Shown: positions 9,290-18,985 of the stretch, one piece after another
Position numbering within the stretch: the stretch's first letter is position 1
How the letters are laid out: the number at the start of each line of letters is the position of its first letter
Origin: Verrucomicrobium sp. BvORR106
Lineage (GTDB): Bacteria > Verrucomicrobiota > Verrucomicrobiia > Verrucomicrobiales > Verrucomicrobiaceae
Assembly: GCF_000739655.1 (NCBI RefSeq)
Contig: NZ_BATR01000098.1
Location: forward strand, 1-64,000
Reading direction: 5' to 3'
DNA: 64,000 nucleotides
The notes under the pieces: model-generated
What the model saw: the letters and a program-made list of their open reading frames with translations, nothing else
Databases searched by the model: none
Told to the model about the DNA's origin: nothing
Program-made: the position numbers and the translations under genes

Positions 9290-11914
9290 TCAGTTCTTCC
9301 CAGGGCTCTCAGGTACCAGCCGTGACAGCAACTGCTCGTACCGTTGCCGGTGAGGATGTCCTTCAGGGAAGATTTGGCGGGCGGTGGTGACCGCATGTTG
9401 TGCCAATGTCACGGCCTCCTGGGGGCGACGGAGCTGCACGCAGAGACGGGCGTAGTTGTACGACGTCATGGCGGTGTCGGGGTGGAGAGAGCCCAGCACC
9501 CGGAGTTGAGCTTCCAGCGTGCTCCGATAGAGGGGCTCTGCCAGATTGAATTCGCCCTTGTCCAGCAGCAGGTTGGCCAGGTTCTTCGCGCTCACCAGGG
9601 TGTCTTGATGCTCTGGGCCGAGGATGCGTACCCGTCCTTCATAGGAGGCGCGGTACAGCGTTTCTGCCCCGTTCACATCCTGGCGGTCGGCCAGGACGTT
9701 CGCCATGTTGTTCTTGCTGCTCAGAGTGTCGGGATGGTCGGGACCCAAGATTTTTTCCCGCAGCTGCAGCGTGTGCCGGTAGAGGGGCTCCGCGGCACCC
9801 AGGTCTCCCTTGCGATAATGCAGGGTGGCCAGGTTGTTCATGCTGGAGAGGGTCTCCGGATGCTCCGGGCCATAGAGGCTTTGGGACAAAGAGAGCAGGC
9901 GTTCCGAGAGCGGTTGGGCGGAGGCGAAGCGACCCAGCAGCCGATGCAAGGCGGAGAGCCAGCGCAGGGCGGCCAGTAGATTGGGAGAGGAGATTCCTTC
10001 GTTGCGCTCAATGGCGCGGAGCAGAGCATGCAGATGCGGCTCCAGCACTTGGTAGCGTTCCGTTCCTCCCACGACGCTCCGGGTCTTCCAACACTGGCGC
10101 AGGTAGGTGAGCACCCAGTCTCTCCAGCGTTGGTAGACGGACCGTGGATCAAAGATTGAATGTTGCTGGATGGGATCGCGCCATTCCCACTGGAGCCGGG
10201 CGGCCTCGGCCAGACCTACGCTGGTGAGCGTCCAGGCTTTTTCTTTCGTTCCGGGCTCTGCCCCTGGGACTTCCTGTTCCGTCAGGAAACCGCGCCGCGT
10301 CAGGTGCTGCAGTGGCTCCTCCACCTCACTGGGGCGCACGCCCATCGCGGTGGCGATGGAGAGGGTCGGCGCTGGGGTGGGGGCGTGCAGGGAAAGGGCA
10401 TACCATGCGGGCAGGGCGGCTGCATCCAGCCCGCTGAAGGACTGGGCGCACTGGGCGAGAATCCAAGGGACGTTCTTCTGCTCGGAGGCGATGGTTTCGA
10501 GGAAATCAATGCCGTCTCTCCGCAAGCGCGCCAGGTACGAGGAGGGAACAATCTGCTCTGACGCCAGATGCTGGGCCGTGAGCTCCAGGATCAGCGGGTG
10601 GGCTCCCATGCGGCCGGCGATTTCCTGCCAGACAGGGTCGTTGAACTGAGGCAGCGAGTGAGAAGTCGAGTTCGCGTAGGCGGTGGCCGCTCCCGAGGTA
10701 GCCGCGGCAGGGAAGTTGCCTGTCGCTCCCACTCCGGCAAGTTCTGGTTCCGGCACTGCGGCGACGGCCTCGCGCGAAGGTTCCTTGTCCAAGCGGGAGC
10801 GATAAAGGCAGAACGCTCCGTCTTCCAGAGACAGCGGGTGCACGGTCACGGTCGGGACGCCTGGCAGGACAAAGGGCTCCAGCGCCTCCACCACCAAGTG
10901 GGCAGGGCCGGCCAGCTGCAAGAGGCGTCCCAAGTTCTCCGCGACTTCAGCGCCTTCCAAGATCAAACAGACGTCTGGTTTGGAGAGGAGCTGCTTTACC
11001 GCCGCCTCATGCTTGGTGTCAGGAATGTCTCCCAGACCAGCCTGGGTAAGGATGGTGGCCAAGGCAGAGTAGTGGCCTTGCGCCTCATGAAAATTGTAGC
11101 GGAAGACTCCGCCAGGGTAGGCACCGGGCGCGTCTGGGCCGGGTGCGATCTGGGCCAGCGAGGCCGCTATGAGCGAACTCTTGCCGATGCCGCGGCTTCC
11201 GGTGACGCTGACCCGGTGGGAGCTCTTCAGCGCCTGTTGAATGGATTCCTTCTCCAGGGTCCTCCCTACGAAGTTCGGCGCTGGCTGCGGAACGTGCCAC
11301 GGGGGAGTATGGCGCGTCGGCGGCGGTTTGATGAAAAGTTCCGTGCCCGCGGTCACCGACGTCGCCGGTGGCAGTTGAGGGCTGGCTTGTGCAGGCGGAG
11401 GGGCGGGGGATTGTGCGAGTTGCTGGCGGGTCTCGTCAATCCAGCCCTTCAATCGACGAACAATGGCCCGCAGGGCTTCCATGTCCTGCACGCGGATCTC
11501 GGCTCCATTGTGGCGGACCAGACGTTCCTGATGGGAGTGTTGCAGGGTGACGGCCTCCTCCTGCTCGGGCGGGTGGGAGAGGGAAGGGAAGTCCGCATCG
11601 CATACCACGGTGAAGACTTTTTTCCCCAGAGATCTCGCCATTGCATATTCCAGCTGGGCGTAGCTCCGGCGGGGTTCCGCCGTCGGGCGGTTGGCAGGCT
11701 CCGGGCCGAAGCAGCTTCCTGCCAGATGGATCATCGCATCGCACTTGCTGATGTGGTGCTCCATGAGACTCCAGGCGGAGGCCCACTGGGCAGGGTAGTT
11801 GTCCACATGGACCGGCGTGGCCTCCATCTGTAACATCTCCGCCCGCACCAAGTTGACCGCTATGCCCAGGTCAGGACTTGCCGCGCTGATGTAGATCTCC
11901 GGTCGCCTTATCAC
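9290..11914 (-). CDS. DUF4062-STAND NTPase-TPR protein
   Basis: A three-part signalling protein of 874 residues. Residues 5-110 look like DUF4062 (EIYISAASPDLG opening, then a conserved SKCDAMIHLAGSCFG), a domain often found in front of STAND NTPases. A proline-rich linker (about 168-212) leads to an NTPase module with P-loop GSRGIGKSS (239-247) and a Walker B-like strand VCLILEGAE. The C-terminus carries about four kinesin-light-chain-type TPRs of 42 residues, each with the HPxTLxSxxNLA pattern (about 690-860). Start is GTG; an in-frame stop lies seven codons upstream. It is a single gene between cimA and a divergent ABC transporter. STAND proteins of this layout include defence sensors and other switches; the target is unknown. 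Confidence 0.85.
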   Translation of the reverse strand: MIRRPEIYISAASPDLGIAVNLVRAEMLQMEATPVHVDNYPAQWASAWSLMEHHISKCDAMIHLAGSCFGPEPANRPTAEPRRSYAQLEYAMARSLGKKVFTVVCDADFPSLSHPPEQEEAVTLQHSHQERLVRHNGAEIRVQDMEALRAIVRRLKGWIDETRQQLAQSPAPPPAQASPQLPPATSVTAGTELFIKPPPTRHTPPWHVPQPAPNFVGRTLEKESIQQALKSSHRVSVTGSRGIGKSSLIAASLAQIAPGPDAPGAYPGGVFRYNFHEAQGHYSALATILTQAGLGDIPDTKHEAAVKQLLSKPDVCLILEGAEVAENLGRLLQLAGPAHLVVEALEPFVLPGVPTVTVHPLSLEDGAFCLYRSRLDKEPSREAVAAVPEPELAGVGATGNFPAAATSGAATAYANSTSHSLPQFNDPVWQEIAGRMGAHPLILELTAQHLASEQIVPSSYLARLRRDGIDFLETIASEQKNVPWILAQCAQSFSGLDAAALPAWYALSLHAPTPAPTLSIATAMGVRPSEVEEPLQHLTRRGFLTEQEVPGAEPGTKEKAWTLTSVGLAEAARLQWEWRDPIQQHSIFDPRSVYQRWRDWVLTYLRQCWKTRSVVGGTERYQVLEPHLHALLRAIERNEGISSPNLLAALRWLSALHRLLGRFASAQPLSERLLSLSQSLYGPEHPETLSSMNNLATLHYRKGDLGAAEPLYRHTLQLREKILGPDHPDTLSSKNNMANVLADRQDVNGAETLYRASYEGRVRILGPEHQDTLVSAKNLANLLLDKGEFNLAEPLYRSTLEAQLRVLGSLHPDTAMTSYNYARLCVQLRRPQEAVTLAQHAVTTARQIFPEGHPHRQRYEQLLSRLVPESPGKN

Positions 11915-12120
11915 AATCAGTAGTTGGTACAGTCACTCTATGCGGAGATCTCCTCCTTTAACAAGCATGGGTATGGAAAAGAAATAATAATAGCAATAAC
12001 GGACTCGTTTTGGGGGAAATAGCGGCTTTGGTCATTTTAATTTCGCATGCGACCAAATGGTTGCGTGCATGGCCCGGTGAAAAGCTTGCACACCCCCGGC
12101 AATTCAGCTTCGTTGGCGCG
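11915..12120. other. Divergent intergenic region
   Basis: About 200 nt between the divergent STAND and binding-protein genes. It includes an AT-rich patch near 11980-12000 and a perfect palindrome GGAGATCTCC at 11944-11953. Promoters for both genes should lie here, but no clear -35/-10 pair could be assigned. The binding-protein frame is open back to a TTG at 12010. Confidence 0.4.
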
Positions 12121-13863
12121 ATGCGCGGCGTCTCCAAACCCCAACTGACAGCATTGATCGCCGCGCTCACTTCTTGGTGGGAGCGGTTTCGCCGCGTGCC
12201 TATCGTGCAGCATTGGGGGCGGGAGCTCGCTGCTGTGGGGGCCATTGTGGTGGTATTGGCGGCGCCGTTCCTTCTGAAGCCGGCGGAGGGCAGCGCTCCG
12301 CGCCAGCATGATCGTCGGCTGGTGATCTACACCCCTCACCACGAGAAGATTCGCCACGAGTTTGGTGCCGCCTTTGCCAGGAAGTGGAAGGAGGAGCGGG
12401 GCGAGACTCTCTACGTCGACTGGCGCGTGGCTGGCACCTCGGAGATCGGTCTCATGATGCGCTCCGACTACGCCGCGGCTTTTGAGCGCTATTGGACGGA
12501 CTCGTTGAACCGGCCCTGGTTGCCAGAGGTGGCGACCTCGTTTGGCAATTCCAAGGTGACGCTGCCCAAGGCGGGAGAGAAGGGGCAGCTTACCCTGCAG
12601 CAGTCGGCAAGGAAGGAATTCCTGGACTCCGCCGTTGGCATCGGGGTGGATCTCTTTTTTGGCGGAGGTGCGGTGGACTATGAGTCCCAGGCTAAAGCGG
12701 GCTTTCTGGTGGCGGCGGATGCCAGTGGCCAATTCGGGCTGAAGCCAGTGATGAAAAGGCACCCGGAGTGGTTCCAGCCGCAGTCCATTCCCCAGAACCT
12801 GGGGGGCGAGAACTACTACGACAAAGAGTCCCGCTGGGTGGGGACTTGCCTCTCCAGTCTCGGCATCTGTTTCAATCGCGATGTCCTGGCCCGCCTGGGG
12901 ATCGAGAAGGAACCTCTTCAATGGGAGGCCCTGGGGGATCCACGGTACTTTGGGCAGGTGGCGCTGGCGGATCCCAACAAGAGCGGGACGGTGACCAAAG
13001 CTTTCGAGCAGCTCATCCAGCAGCAGATGCAGCTGGCGATCGATGAGCGGCGTGATGACCCGAAGGCCGAGGGCGACCCGGAGAAAATCGGTCTGGAGAT
13101 CGGCTGGGAGCGTGGGGTGCATCTCATTCAGCGAATCAGCGCGAACTCCCGTTACTTCACCGACAACGCCACGAAGATCCCCCTTGAGGTTTCCCAGGGA
13201 GATGCGGCCGCTGGCATGTGCATCGATTTCTATGGGTGGACGTTTGAGGATTTGGTGCGTCGGCCGGACGGGACATCCCGGATGGGGTATGTGACCCCGC
13301 TGGGCGGCACCTCGATGGGGGTGGATCCCATTGGCATGCTGCGGGGCGCGCCGGAGCCTGAGGTAGCCACGGCTTTCATGGAATTCGTGCTCAGTGATGC
13401 GGGGCAAAAGCTTTGGAATTTCAGCCCCGGTACTCCTGGCGGGCCCGTTCGCACGCCTCTACGCCGGCTGCCGGTACGTCTTGATTTCTATCAAGCCGCG
13501 AACCGGGCCTATATGACCGATCCTCATGCTGATCCGATGGAGACGTCTCGAGCCTTCACGTACCACCCGGAGTGGACGAATCACCTCTTTGGAGTGGTGC
13601 GATACTTGGTAAAGGTGATGTGCGTGGATACCCATGAGGAGCAGCGTCGTGCCTGGGAGATGTTGATCAGTCGGAATTTCCCACCGCGGGCCACTGCCGT
13701 GTTCGAAGACACCCGGTTGCTCAATTATCAGGCCGCACAGGAGCTGGCCGCCCTTCTGCAAAAGAAGGACAAGGTTCAGGAAGCCCGTAAGGCCACCGAA
13801 CTCAGCGTCGCCTTCCGCAATCAATACCGACGCGCCTACCAACTGGCCAAAGACGGATTCTAG
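12121..13863 (+). CDS. ABC transporter substrate-binding protein (ferric iron-type)
   Basis: A predicted extracytoplasmic binding protein of 580 residues. A hydrophobic segment near residues 35-52 (LAAVGAIVVVLAAPFLL) looks like an uncleaved membrane anchor or a long signal. The following domain has the type 2 periplasmic-binding fold seen in Fbp/AfuA proteins: LVIYTPHHEKI at the start, GICFNRDVLARLG, WEALGDPRYFGQVALADPNKSGT, and YVTPLGGTSMGVDPIGML. It is longer than the usual 330-400 residues, with extra segments and a helical C-terminus. It lies 97 nt before a two-domain permease. ATG at 12121 was preferred over TTG at 12010; neither has a clear ribosome site. The ligand (ferric iron, thiamine, phosphonate or other) is inferred only at family level. 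Confidence 0.8.
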   Translation: MRGVSKPQLTALIAALTSWWERFRRVPIVQHWGRELAAVGAIVVVLAAPFLLKPAEGSAPRQHDRRLVIYTPHHEKIRHEFGAAFARKWKEERGETLYVDWRVAGTSEIGLMMRSDYAAAFERYWTDSLNRPWLPEVATSFGNSKVTLPKAGEKGQLTLQQSARKEFLDSAVGIGVDLFFGGGAVDYESQAKAGFLVAADASGQFGLKPVMKRHPEWFQPQSIPQNLGGENYYDKESRWVGTCLSSLGICFNRDVLARLGIEKEPLQWEALGDPRYFGQVALADPNKSGTVTKAFEQLIQQQMQLAIDERRDDPKAEGDPEKIGLEIGWERGVHLIQRISANSRYFTDNATKIPLEVSQGDAAAGMCIDFYGWTFEDLVRRPDGTSRMGYVTPLGGTSMGVDPIGMLRGAPEPEVATAFMEFVLSDAGQKLWNFSPGTPGGPVRTPLRRLPVRLDFYQAANRAYMTDPHADPMETSRAFTYHPEWTNHLFGVVRYLVKVMCVDTHEEQRRAWEMLISRNFPPRATAVFEDTRLLNYQAAQELAALLQKKDKVQEARKATELSVAFRNQYRRAYQLAKDGF

Positions 13864-13960
13864 GAGTACTTCTGCGTCTTTAGCTAGTCTGTATGGGGTG
13901 CGGTACCTGGAGGCCTGGCAAGCGAACCATCACGAACCAAGCACGAAGAACTGATTCCCC

Positions 13961-15655
13961 ATGCCTCGCTCTTTTAGTTATGTCGTGTTTGTGGTGATGG
14001 CGGTCTTTTTCGCCTGCTTCTTCCTCATGCCCATCTGGAGCACCTTGGAGGTGGCCTTTCTTGGGGGGAAGGGGCAGTTCACCTTCGACTATCTGGCGGG
14101 GATCTTTCGCAATCCCATGTATCGTGAGGGGTTGGTGAACGCCTTCATCATCGCGGTGTGGACCACGTTGGGCTGCCTGGTGCTCTCACTGCCGCTGGCG
14201 GTGTTGTTTCACCGCTTTGAGTATCCTGGAAAGAATGTCCTCAACGGAATGCTCCTGCTTCCCATGATCCTGCCGCCCTTTGTGGGGGCGGTGGGGGTGC
14301 GCGCCATGCTGGGGCAGGCCGGGGCTTTCAACAGTCTGCTAATGAAGCTGGGCCTCATGGATCCCGCCCACCCGAGAGACTGGCTGGGGGAGGGGCAGAT
14401 GGTGGGCGTCATCATCATGACGACACTGCACCTCTTCCCCATTCTGTATCTCAATGTGACCGCATCGCTGGCGAATCTGGACCCTGCTCTGGATGAGGCT
14501 GCGGCGAATCTGGGGTGTGCGCCCTGGCGGCGCTTCTGGCGCATCACGCTGCCCCTCATCATGCCCGGCGTTTTTGCCGGCGGTACCATCGTCTTCATCT
14601 GGGCCTTCACGGAGCTGGGGGTGCCACTGGTTTTCGACTACACCCGGGTCACGTCCGTCCAGATCTACAACTCGTTGCGTGATCTCAGTGACAATCCCCA
14701 ACCCTACGCGCTGGTGGTGGTGATGCTGCTCGCCACGGTCCTCATCTACTTGACCAGCAAGTTCCTGTTTGGCCGCAGTCATGTGCTCGGAGGGGGGCGC
14801 AATGTTGTCGCGCGGGAGCCGGTACGGCTCGCGCCCATATGGGCGTGGGGGGTGACGGCGCTTTTTGCCGGCGTCATTTTCATTGCCATGGTGCCGCATA
14901 TTGGCGTCATTCTTCTTTCTCTTTCCAAGGGTTGGTACCAGTCGGTGTTCCCTGAGGGGCTGACTCTCCAGCACTACCGGGACGCGCTCAGTCATGAGAT
15001 GACGCTCACCGCCGTCTCCAACAGTTTGAAGTATGCTTCGCTGGCCACCTTGCTGGATGTAGTGCTGGGGTTGGGCATTGCGTACGTGAACGTGCGTTCC
15101 CGGCTCCCGGCCCGGCACCTGCTGGATGTGATGGCCATGTTGCCGCTGGCGGTGCCAGGCATTGTTCTCGCCTTTGGCTACCTCGCCATGGCCAGGGAAG
15201 GGGAGCCCTTCCACTGGCTCATGTTGGGGGAGGATCCGGTGTTGCTCCTGGTGGTGGCGTATTCCGTGCGCCGACTGCCCTATGTGGTCAGGTCCGCCAC
15301 TGCCGGCCTCCAGCAGGTGAACCCCGATCTGGAAGACGCCGCGCAGAACCTGGGGGCTCCTCCTTGGCGGGCTTTTCTCCGCGTCACCCTGCCTCTTATC
15401 ACGCCGAATCTCATCGCGGGCGGTCTTCTGGCATTCGCCTTTGCCATGCTGGAGGTGGCAGATTCCATGGTGCTCGCCCAGCAGGCCAGTCACTATCCCA
15501 TTACCAAGGCCATCTATCTCCTCATGCACTCCTTGGGAAATGGTCCGTATCTCTCGGCTGCCTTGGGGGTCTGGGCCATGATCTTCCTGGGTGTTACCCT
15601 CTTGGGGGCGGCTCTCGTGTTGGGGAAAAAGCTGGGATCTCTTTTTAGAGCTTAG
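13961..15655 (+). CDS. ABC transporter permease, duplicated (FbpB/ThiP-type)
   Basis: Forms the membrane channel of the importer served by the upstream binding protein. The 564 residues contain two homologous halves, each with about six helices and an EAA loop: DEAAANLGCAPWRRFWRITLP in the first and EDAAQNLGAPPWRAFLRVTLP in the second. Both keep the coupling-helix glycine for an ATPase partner. This fused arrangement is typical of ferric-iron (FbpB/SfuB) and thiamine (ThiP) permeases. No ATPase gene follows; the next gene is rpoA. The transporter must therefore use an ATPase encoded elsewhere. Confidence 0.88.
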   Translation: MPRSFSYVVFVVMAVFFACFFLMPIWSTLEVAFLGGKGQFTFDYLAGIFRNPMYREGLVNAFIIAVWTTLGCLVLSLPLAVLFHRFEYPGKNVLNGMLLLPMILPPFVGAVGVRAMLGQAGAFNSLLMKLGLMDPAHPRDWLGEGQMVGVIIMTTLHLFPILYLNVTASLANLDPALDEAAANLGCAPWRRFWRITLPLIMPGVFAGGTIVFIWAFTELGVPLVFDYTRVTSVQIYNSLRDLSDNPQPYALVVVMLLATVLIYLTSKFLFGRSHVLGGGRNVVAREPVRLAPIWAWGVTALFAGVIFIAMVPHIGVILLSLSKGWYQSVFPEGLTLQHYRDALSHEMTLTAVSNSLKYASLATLLDVVLGLGIAYVNVRSRLPARHLLDVMAMLPLAVPGIVLAFGYLAMAREGEPFHWLMLGEDPVLLLVVAYSVRRLPYVVRSATAGLQQVNPDLEDAAQNLGAPPWRAFLRVTLPLITPNLIAGGLLAFAFAMLEVADSMVLAQQASHYPITKAIYLLMHSLGNGPYLSAALGVWAMIFLGVTLLGAALVLGKKLGSLFRA

Positions 15656-15897
15656 GAGATGGTGATATTTGGCTAATCATTAGTGGTTGCGGAGTGCCGA
15701 CCAACCCGTCGCGAGTAATCACAAGGCTTGGTTTTCCGACTGTCTGATCGGCTCCAAAAATATCTTGCAAGGTCGCAAACCTCGTGTTTCTTCCCCGCCC
15801 CTTGCGAGCCAGCTCATCCGCTGTTGGTCTTCGGGTTCCCTTTTCTTTGATCAGGGGATAGCTCGCCCCGAAGGCAACCCAGCTATTCTATACCACC

Positions 15898-17013
15898 ATG
15901 TCCATCCGTCTTGCCCGCTTCGAGATGCCGAATCGCCTCGTGAAAAACGACGCGACCGCCACCGACTATTACGCCCAATTCGTTGCTGAACCCTTCGACC
16001 GTGGTTATGGCCACACGATCGGCAACAGCCTGCGCCGCGTGCTGCTTTCCTCCCTGGAAGGCGCTTCCATCACCAGCGTGCGCATCAAGGGAGCTGAACA
16101 TGAGTTCACCACCCTTCCCGGCGTTCTCGAAGACGTGACCCAGATCGTTCTCAACCTGAAGAAGGTGAAGTTCCGCCACTTCGAGAACAAAGAAACCCGC
16201 CTCCTTCAGGTGTCCGTGGACAAAGAAGGCGTCGTGACCGCTGGTGACATCAAGGACGACACGAGCTATCAGGTCATCAACAAGGATCAGGTCATCTGTA
16301 CCCTTGATCGCAAGGGCAAATTTGAAGCTGAGCTCGAAGTCAAAGTGGGCCGCGGTTTCGCCACCAACGAAGACAACAAGCGTCCGGACATGCCGATCGG
16401 CGTGATCCCGATCGACTCCATCTTCTCCCCCGTGACTCGCGTGAAGTACGGCGTGGAAGCCACTCGCGTGGGCCAGAACACCGACTACGACAAGCTTCTC
16501 ATCGACGTCTGGACCGACGGCCGCATCACCCCTCAGGACGCTCTGCTTCAGTCCTCCGCGATCCTTCGCAAGCACCTTGATGTGTTCGTCAACTATGACG
16601 ACAACCAGGTCGAGTTCGAAGTGGCTCCGGAAGCTCAGAGCGAGGAAAACCTGGAGCTGCGCAAGCTGCTCAACATGTCCGTCAACGAGATCGAGCTCTC
16701 CGTCCGCGCTGCGAACTGCCTCAACAACGCGAACATCACCAGCGTGGGCCAGCTCGCGATGAAGAGCGAGGCCGAGATGCTTCGCTACCGCAACTTCGGC
16801 AAAAAGTCCCTCACCGAGATCAAGGAAAAGCTCTCCGAGCTGGGCCTTACTCTCGGCATGAAGCTCGACCCGTCGCTGCTTGAGCCGCTGCCTGGTGGCG
16901 TCTCCATGCTGCGCGCCGGTGGCTTCCGCCGTGACGATGACGATGAGGCCGATGCCGACAGCTTCTCCCGATTGATCAGCGCCAACCTGGGCGATGATGA
17001 CGATGAGGAATAA
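15898..17013 (+). CDS. rpoA: RNA polymerase alpha subunit
   Basis: Scaffold subunit of RNA polymerase, 371 residues. The N-terminal assembly domain (about 1-235) includes GYGHTIGNSLRRVLLSSLEG. The C-terminal domain (about 260-330) has ELSVRAANCLNNANITSVGQL and KSLTEIKEKLSELGL, which bind UP elements and activators. An acidic tail with DDDDE runs extends past the usual end. Here rpoA and rplQ form a two-gene unit behind an ABC transporter; the rpsM-rpsK-rpsD genes that usually precede rpoA are absent. The 240-nt leader from 15656 probably holds the promoter. Confidence 0.97.
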   Translation: MSIRLARFEMPNRLVKNDATATDYYAQFVAEPFDRGYGHTIGNSLRRVLLSSLEGASITSVRIKGAEHEFTTLPGVLEDVTQIVLNLKKVKFRHFENKETRLLQVSVDKEGVVTAGDIKDDTSYQVINKDQVICTLDRKGKFEAELEVKVGRGFATNEDNKRPDMPIGVIPIDSIFSPVTRVKYGVEATRVGQNTDYDKLLIDVWTDGRITPQDALLQSSAILRKHLDVFVNYDDNQVEFEVAPEAQSEENLELRKLLNMSVNEIELSVRAANCLNNANITSVGQLAMKSEAEMLRYRNFGKKSLTEIKEKLSELGLTLGMKLDPSLLEPLPGGVSMLRAGGFRRDDDDEADADSFSRLISANLGDDDDEE

Positions 17014-17066
17014 TCGCCTGCGCCCCGCCCAAGGTAAGGTTAATTGACTAACAGGAAATTGAGACA

Positions 17067-17486
17067 ATGAGACATCAACGCAAAACCGTTAAACTGCAGC
17101 GCAAGGCGAGCCATCGCGATGCATTGCTGAAGAACCTCTGCAAGAGCCTGATCGAGCACCGCCGCATTCGCACGACCCTCGCCAAGGCCAAGGCCCTGCG
17201 CCCTGTGGTGGAAAAGCTTGTCACCCTTGGCAAGCGCGACACCGTGCACGCCCGCCGTCAGGCTTTCGCCGTGCTTCGTAGCAAGAACCTTGTCAGCAAG
17301 CTCTTCGGTGAGATCGCCGTGGCTTCCAAGGAGCGTCAGGGTGGTTACACCCGCATCACGAAGCTCGGCCAGCGCCAGAGCGACTCCGCTCCGATGGCTT
17401 TCATCGAGTGGGTTGATGCCTTCGCCCCTGCAGCCGCTGCTGCTTCCGTCAAGGAAGTGGAAGCCGAAGTGGTCGGTAAGGAGTAA
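17067..17486 (+). CDS. rplQ: 50S ribosomal protein L17
   Basis: Large-subunit ribosomal protein of 139 residues at the polypeptide exit side. The opening RHQRKTVKLQRKASHRDALLKN and the RIRTTLAKAKALRPVVEKLVTLGK stretch are characteristic. An Ala/Glu-rich extension follows the conserved 120-residue core. It lies 53 nt after rpoA and before a strong terminator, in the common rpoA-rplQ order. Confidence 0.97.
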   Translation: MRHQRKTVKLQRKASHRDALLKNLCKSLIEHRRIRTTLAKAKALRPVVEKLVTLGKRDTVHARRQAFAVLRSKNLVSKLFGEIAVASKERQGGYTRITKLGQRQSDSAPMAFIEWVDAFAPAAAAASVKEVEAEVVGKE

Positions 17487-17515
17487 GATCGTTTAGCACG
17501 ATTGATTCAATTTCA

Positions 17516-17556
17516 GGAACGCGGGAGCCGCTTGGTTTCCGCGTTCCTTTTGTTGT
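17516..17556 (+). terminator. Rho-independent terminator after rplQ
   Basis: A 9-bp perfect stem GGAACGCGG / CCGCGTTCC with a 14-nt loop, followed by TTTTGTTGT. It lies 30 nt past the rplQ stop and closes the rpoA-rplQ unit. Confidence 0.88.
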
Positions 17557-17694
17557 GTCTGGTGGCCTGGGTTTGCGCTTGCGCTTGCGGGTTGAAGAAT
17601 GATGTGGTGGGATTTTCTCCTGATGCGCATGGGGACCTTATCAACGCGGCAGTTTTCCCGTCTGATTTTGCGACGTCCTCTGCATGCCGTCTGT

Positions 17695-18339
17695 ATGCGT
17701 AGAGTGGCGCAGGGTGTGGTGGCCTGTCTTTTGGCCATCCTCGTGCTGAAGGCGGGTGAGATGGATCCCACCCAGTATTGGGAGACAAGAGATGGCGTCT
17801 CTTACGTGGTAGCCACCAACAAGGGCGGGGAGTCTGGCTACATGGCTGTGGTGATTCCCACCGAGGATTGGGTCTCCTCTGGTCGTGAAGCTCCGGCTGG
17901 AGCGGTGAAGATTGATGCCGAAACGGTCTCGTCTTACCTGTACTTCCATCCTTCCGAGTTTCCCCGCGAAAAGGGGGAGTTCCCGAGTGAGGAGGCTATT
18001 GAGTTTGAGCGAAATAGACGAGAGAAGGCGTACTTTGAGGCCTGCAAGAAAGCTGGCTTGGTTCTTCCCCGGGATGACAAGCAGACCATCATGCTATTTG
18101 AGGTCGGCACGGTCGCGATCCGGGTGGATCGAGTGATCAAGGGGGCGGTGACCCAGGGGCAGCAATTGATCCTCAAGTGGAATCGACCGTATCGCAAGTC
18201 GTGCCCCCCTTTCACGCCGCCGGATAGCGGGCAGTATTTGTACCAGCTTGTCTTGGCTCAAGATGGGAAGACGGTCGCTTTCTTCGATGGGTGTGAGGTG
18301 GCTTATCTTCCCCGTTTGGAGGCCAAGCTGTCTCGTTGA
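17695..18339 (+). CDS. Exported protein of unknown function
   Basis: A hypothetical protein of 214 residues. The chosen ATG gives a signal-peptide-like start (MRRVAQGVVACLLAILVLKAGE), while the frame stays open to 17599. After it come a short YWETRDGVSYVV segment, an acidic central part, and a C-terminal half with predicted beta-strands including two Cys (SCPPFTPP and FDGCEV) that could form a disulfide. No recognised domain. It follows the rplQ terminator and so probably has its own promoter. Confidence 0.65.
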   Translation: MRRVAQGVVACLLAILVLKAGEMDPTQYWETRDGVSYVVATNKGGESGYMAVVIPTEDWVSSGREAPAGAVKIDAETVSSYLYFHPSEFPREKGEFPSEEAIEFERNRREKAYFEACKKAGLVLPRDDKQTIMLFEVGTVAIRVDRVIKGAVTQGQQLILKWNRPYRKSCPPFTPPDSGQYLYQLVLAQDGKTVAFFDGCEVAYLPRLEAKLSR

Positions 18340-18429
18340 GGTTGAAGTTGAATGGGGGGGCTCTTCACATCTCGCGTGACATTTGTCCGCCGGAATGTGA
18401 TTTTATGGAAAAACAGCCCCCGATCACAG

Positions 18430-18858
18430 ATGACTGAAACCAATCCCAACTTGCTCGACCCCAAGGATGCAGAACACCTCAAGCTTCTCGCGATTTTTCA
18501 CTACGTCGCGGCAGGGCTGGCGTTCGCGGGGCTGGCATTCATGTTCATACACTTCCTCTTCTTCAAGATGATGATGTCCGATCCGGCCATGCTCAGCGGA
18601 GCCAAAGGCGGCCCTCCGCCGCAAGCAATCTTCACCTTCATGAAGGTTGTCTATGCAGGGATGGGGCTCTTCTTTGTGGCGTATGCGGTCGGCAACCTTC
18701 TCTCGGCCAAGTATCTAAAGCAGAGGCGGCATCGCATGTTTTCTTACGTGATGGCCGCGCTCAACTGCCTGCACATTCCCATCGGTACCACGCTGGGGGT
18801 GTTCACGATCATCGTTCTTTCGCGTGATTCAGTGCTGAAGGCGTACGGAGACGCCTGA
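18430..18858 (+). CDS. Small integral membrane protein
   Basis: A 142-residue protein with four predicted helices: about 21-43, 70-95 and two in the last 45 residues. The soluble start MTETNPNLLDPKDAEHLKLL leads into AIFHYVAAGLAFAGLAFMFIHFLFF. Similar small four-helix proteins with an AIFHYVxAG opening occur in several phyla, and no function is known to me. The ATG at 18430 places translation just before the DAEHLKLL stretch; the open frame upstream looks unlike coding sequence. Confidence 0.72.
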   Translation: MTETNPNLLDPKDAEHLKLLAIFHYVAAGLAFAGLAFMFIHFLFFKMMMSDPAMLSGAKGGPPPQAIFTFMKVVYAGMGLFFVAYAVGNLLSAKYLKQRRHRMFSYVMAALNCLHIPIGTTLGVFTIIVLSRDSVLKAYGDA

Positions 18859-18985
18859 GGTCTCGGAGCGGTGCGCCAAGGGGGGTGCTCAGGTGCGTGA
18901 GTAGAATTCGGTGGGGACGCGGCACGAGAAATCTACGTTTCACAGCGTTGAATGGCTTGGTGTCGATTACCACCGAGCTCCCGCC

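Noticed and set aside
7327-9396. Long antisense frame opposite cimA
   Set aside because: Shadow frame of a GC-rich gene; His/Val-rich composition without domains.
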